Positions 38,394-40,724 of a stretch of 40,724 nucleotides of DNA are shown here, in pieces (within the stretch, counting starts at the first letter, position 1; each line of letters opens with the position of its first letter). A program made the position numbers and the translations under genes. The notes under the pieces are model-generated. The model did not search any database. It had not been told where the DNA came from and saw only the letters and a list, made by a program, of their open reading frames with translations. Source of the DNA: a virus; IMG/VR virus record IMGVR_UViG_3300028857_000014, positions 1 through 40,724 of that record. One strand, given 5' to 3'.

Positions 38394-39280
38394 GCCATAA
38401 ATGCCAAAATTGCGAAGACACGGGTCATAGCAACCCTGACGTTTTCGACCTTGACTGCACGGATTGCGACGTAGCATCGCAACGCTATGCACTGAACAAG
38501 TTCGCATCGGATGCGCGGCGCAAGTCGCCTGATGTTGGCGATCTGTATTGGGCCATCCATCAGCGGGCGCTTGCCATGGCGCCGAAGCAGGAAGAACTGG
38601 ACGCGATGCGCGAGGCATTGCGCAATGCAAACCATAAATTTTTTGCAGCAAACGAGAAATTGCAATCGCTCGCAGCCCCGGCAGCCGCCAATGGCGCGCT
38701 GCCCGATCTGCCAGAGGTTCAGATGGATCATTTAAATGTACTGGCACAGCACTACACCGCCGACCAGATGCGCGCCTACGGCCAAGCCTGCGCCGCCGCT
38801 GGCCCGGATGCTGCTCTGGTGAAGGCGCTGGAAGCTATGCTTGAGCAGTTCAACTTCAATACAATCACTGGCATCGTTCACGACGAATCGGCAGCGATTG
38901 CGCAGGCACGCGCCGCCTTGCAAGCCGTCCCGGTACAGGATGCTGCGCTTACCGACGCATACCGCGCATTGCAAAATACCTTACTGGTCGTTCCTGATGG
39001 CGATTTCAAGCGGAAAATGGACGATTGGCTGTCGCAACGCTTGGGCGTGATTGACGGCGCGCTCCTTCCAGTTCCGAGCGGCTGGAAGCTGGTGCCAATC
39101 GAACCGACCGACGCGATGGCTGTTGCTGCTATCGAAGTGACGTTGGGAAATCCGGCGATCAACGGCGTGGCTCAATACCGCGCAATGATTGCTGCCTCGC
39201 CAGTAGCGCAACCAGAAGTCCGCAAGCCTATTATGTGGGCTGCGCTGAGCATGGATGGCAAGGCCGTTTGCGCCAATTAA
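38390..39280 (+). CDS. Modular early protein with zinc-ribbon start; probable premature ochre
   Basis: 296 residues to TAA 39278-39280. N-terminal CQNCEDTG ... CTDCDV suggests a four-cysteine zinc knuckle. Middle is helical (38-90) with the phrases YTADQMRAYGQACAA and ALEAMLEQFNFNTITG seen in mosaic phage early proteins; the part from VPSGWKLVPIEPTDAM on is a widespread phage C-terminal module. After the TAA the frame is open for 29 codons to TAG 39368-39370, ending TTIVPLYAGASEPQ, close to the usual 'V-P-L-Y' ending of this module. So the TAA may be a nonsense mutation or readthrough site. Confidence 0.7.
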   Translation: MSHKCQNCEDTGHSNPDVFDLDCTDCDVASQRYALNKFASDARRKSPDVGDLYWAIHQRALAMAPKQEELDAMREALRNANHKFFAANEKLQSLAAPAAANGALPDLPEVQMDHLNVLAQHYTADQMRAYGQACAAAGPDAALVKALEAMLEQFNFNTITGIVHDESAAIAQARAALQAVPVQDAALTDAYRALQNTLLVVPDGDFKRKMDDWLSQRLGVIDGALLPVPSGWKLVPIEPTDAMAVAAIEVTLGNPAINGVAQYRAMIAASPVAQPEVRKPIMWAALSMDGKAVCAN

Positions 39281-39397
39281 GACAAGCAGGCCTGCGACAT
39301 TGAGCGGTTATGTATCAAGACGCCAACAACCATCGTTCCACTGTATGCAGGCGCATCCGAGCCACAGTAGCTGTTGCAAATCCGCCAAAGAGAATCG

Positions 39398-39438
39398 CAG
39401 ACGCATAAATAATTTACTTGCATTATTCAATGCGTCTG
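39398..39438 (+). promoter_or_regulatory. Large dyad operator overlapping the recT promoter
   Basis: Perfect 9-bp arms CAGACGCAT (39398-39406) and ATGCGTCTG (39430-39438), with inner ATAAT/ATTAT also symmetric, covering the -35 and spacer of the promoter at 39418-39445. It would fit a dimeric repressor. Confidence 0.6.
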
Positions 39439-39445
39439 ATATGAT
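39418..39445 (+). promoter_or_regulatory. Promoter for recT and the YqaJ gene
   Basis: TTGCAT, 16 bases, TATGAT, with extended -10 TGA directly ahead of TATGAT, 50 bases before the recT ATG. Confidence 0.75.
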
Positions 39446-39495
39446 TTACCCATTCCCGCAGTGAGCGGAAAACGCAGTTCAACACGGAGAGAAAT

Positions 39496-40617
39496 ATGAG
39501 CGAAGTTACGAATGAAGGCCAAGCCTCGATGCAGTTGGCCCCGATGCCAATGACCAGCACCGCATCGCTGGTTTTGGACGTTGCCAGCATGGAAAGCATC
39601 ATGCGCATGGCCGATGTGATGGCTGGAAGCCGCACGACGATTCCAGCGCACCTCAAGGGTAGCTCGTCCGATTGCGCGGCTGTGATCATGCAAGCGATGC
39701 AATGGAAAATGAACCCTTTCGCAGTTGCTCAGAAAACGCATATCGTCAACGGCACATTGGGCTATGAAGGCCAGTTGGTCAATGCTGCCATCACGGCCAG
39801 CGGTGTGACAAAGGATCGTTTCAACTATGAATGGTTCGGAGCATGGGAGCGCATCATTGGTAAGACTAAGGTTGTCAACGTGCCAGAAAAAGGCACAAGG
39901 GGCAAAGACGATTATAAAAAGGCGTATCAGTTTCACGCATCAGACTATGACCTGAATCTGGAAACTGGCCTTGGCATTCGCATATGGGCAACCTTACGCG
40001 GCGAAACAGAGCCACGCGAATTGACCCTGCTTCTGGCGCAGGCTACCGTGCGTAACTCGCCACTGTGGGCCACCGACCCACGCCAGCAACTCGCATATCT
40101 GGCCGTGAAACGCTGGGCGCGCCTGTACGCTCCAGATGTAATCTTGGGCGTCTATACGCCCGACGAGTTGGAAGAAGGAAATCGTGAAATCCGAGATATC
40201 ACGCCTGTTGGCGCCGACACTACGCAAAGCATCGCCGCCGCGCCAGAAGCATCGGCAGACCTGGTGGCTCAAGCAAAATCCGCCGCAAGCAAAGGCGTTG
40301 CCGCATATCAGCAGTTCTGGAAAGATGCTGGCGCTCAAGGCCGCAAGTCGTTGGCTGCGCATCATGACGGCTGGAAGGCAGACGCAACCGCCGCTGACCA
40401 GTCCCGCACCATTGATGCCGAGCCAGTACTTAATGACAAGAAAACTCTTTCGGCCGACATGCAGACGATGCTGGACGACTTGAAAAATGACGCGGCAGGC
40501 GGCGTGGAAATGCTTGGCGCCATGTGGGAGCGCCTGTCGGATGCCACGAAGGATGCCTTGTCCGATGAGTATCCTAAGCTGATGGCCATTGCCGAGGCTA
40601 CGGGCGGCGTGAAATGA
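39496..40617 (+). CDS. recT: RecT-family ssDNA annealing protein
   Basis: 373 residues. The block PAHLKGSSSDCAAVIMQAMQ, then WKMNPFAVAQKTHIVNGTLG and YEGQLVNAAI is the conserved RecT/RedB-like core (~50-100); YLAVKRWARLYAPDVILGVY (~195-215) completes it; the C-terminus is a variable acidic/helical tail. It anneals single strands in phage recombination together with an exonuclease. ACGGAGAG precedes ATG. Partner YqaJ-type gene overlaps its stop. Confidence 0.9.
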   Translation: MSEVTNEGQASMQLAPMPMTSTASLVLDVASMESIMRMADVMAGSRTTIPAHLKGSSSDCAAVIMQAMQWKMNPFAVAQKTHIVNGTLGYEGQLVNAAITASGVTKDRFNYEWFGAWERIIGKTKVVNVPEKGTRGKDDYKKAYQFHASDYDLNLETGLGIRIWATLRGETEPRELTLLLAQATVRNSPLWATDPRQQLAYLAVKRWARLYAPDVILGVYTPDELEEGNREIRDITPVGADTTQSIAAAPEASADLVAQAKSAASKGVAAYQQFWKDAGAQGRKSLAAHHDGWKADATAADQSRTIDAEPVLNDKKTLSADMQTMLDDLKNDAAGGVEMLGAMWERLSDATKDALSDEYPKLMAIAEATGGVK

Positions 40618-40724
40618 TTATCCTGACTTGCGAGCAAGGAAGTGAATCTTGGCATAAAGCAAGGGCAGGAGTAATAACCGCAAGTATGTTCACTGTAGCT
40701 CGTTCGCGTACTGGCGGCCTGGAT
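40614..40724 (+). CDS. YqaJ-type exonuclease, N-terminal part (cut by window end)
   Basis: 37 codons visible from an ATGA overlap with recT. The opening MIILTCEQGSESWHKARAG followed by VITASMF is the classic YqaJ/lambda-exonuclease-like start (G-S-x-x-W-H-x-A-R-x-G-x-I-T-A-S). With RecT it forms a two-component recombination system acting on double-strand ends. The catalytic region lies beyond the window. Confidence 0.85.
   Translation, partial: MIILTCEQGSESWHKARAGVITASMFTVARSRTGGLD

Noticed and set aside
1-40724. CRISPR array or insertion sequence
   Set aside because: No regularly spaced direct repeats, transposase gene or terminal repeats flanking a transposase were seen.

Overview
The window is a stretch of a tailed bacteriophage genome (or intact prophage). 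The tail has a DUF3383-type sheath with a separate tube protein, so the virion is a contractile-tailed myovirus. The head genes (DUF1073 portal, MuF-like protein, DUF2213 protease/scaffold, cement protein, DUF2184 capsid protein, DUF4054 adaptor) follow an order familiar from phages of Burkholderiales and other Proteobacteria. The GC-moderate, A-ending-codon style and the many small ORFs fit a betaproteobacterial host. That host assignment is inferred from family resemblance, not from a search. No integrase, holin, spanin or stand-alone endolysin is seen, nor a DNA polymerase or helicase. The only peptidoglycan-active domain is in the tape measure.

Layout. 1-17.2 kb, minus strand, read right to left: late operon running from a MUG113/T5orf172-like protein through small and large terminase, portal, MuF-like head protein (with an in-frame amber codon), two tiny proteins, DUF2213, cement, major capsid, connector and tail-completion proteins, sheath, tube, tail chaperone (with a -1 frameshift site), tape measure and a Dit-like protein. 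Two homing endonucleases (GIY-YIG after the capsid gene, HNH after the sheath gene) are lodged in it. 17.2-20.9 kb: a separate leftward unit with promoter, small structural protein, beta-helix tailspike, two tiny ORFs, six tRNA genes and one small CDS, closed by an intrinsic terminator. 20.9-22.4 kb: accessory region with a secreted protein under its own promoter, a long perfect inverted repeat and little coding. 22.4-37.0 kb: leftward early/middle genes with tight ATGA overlaps. They include two DNA methyltransferases, RtcB RNA ligase, a Rha-type regulator, replication-linked proteins, a MazG-like enzyme, DUF1064 and DUF1364 nuclease-like proteins, several HTH proteins, a third homing endonuclease (HNH-AP2) and a Cro/CI-like protein at the right end. 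37.2-40.7 kb: divergent rightward operon of small early genes leading to RecT and a YqaJ-type exonuclease cut by the window edge.

How it works together. The Cro/CI-like gene and the rightward operon face each other across a ~200-base control region. A second promoter with a large dyad drives the RecT/YqaJ recombination pair. The six tRNAs, which read mostly rare or A-ending codons, together with RtcB look like a translation-support and tRNA-repair set. Most intergenic hairpins are leftward intrinsic terminators. All three homing endonuclease genes begin directly downstream of one. Two stretches look like structured RNA rather than protein genes: a promoter-terminator unit at about 31.2-31.35 kb and a long leader upstream of the MazG-like gene at about 32.9-33.1 kb.
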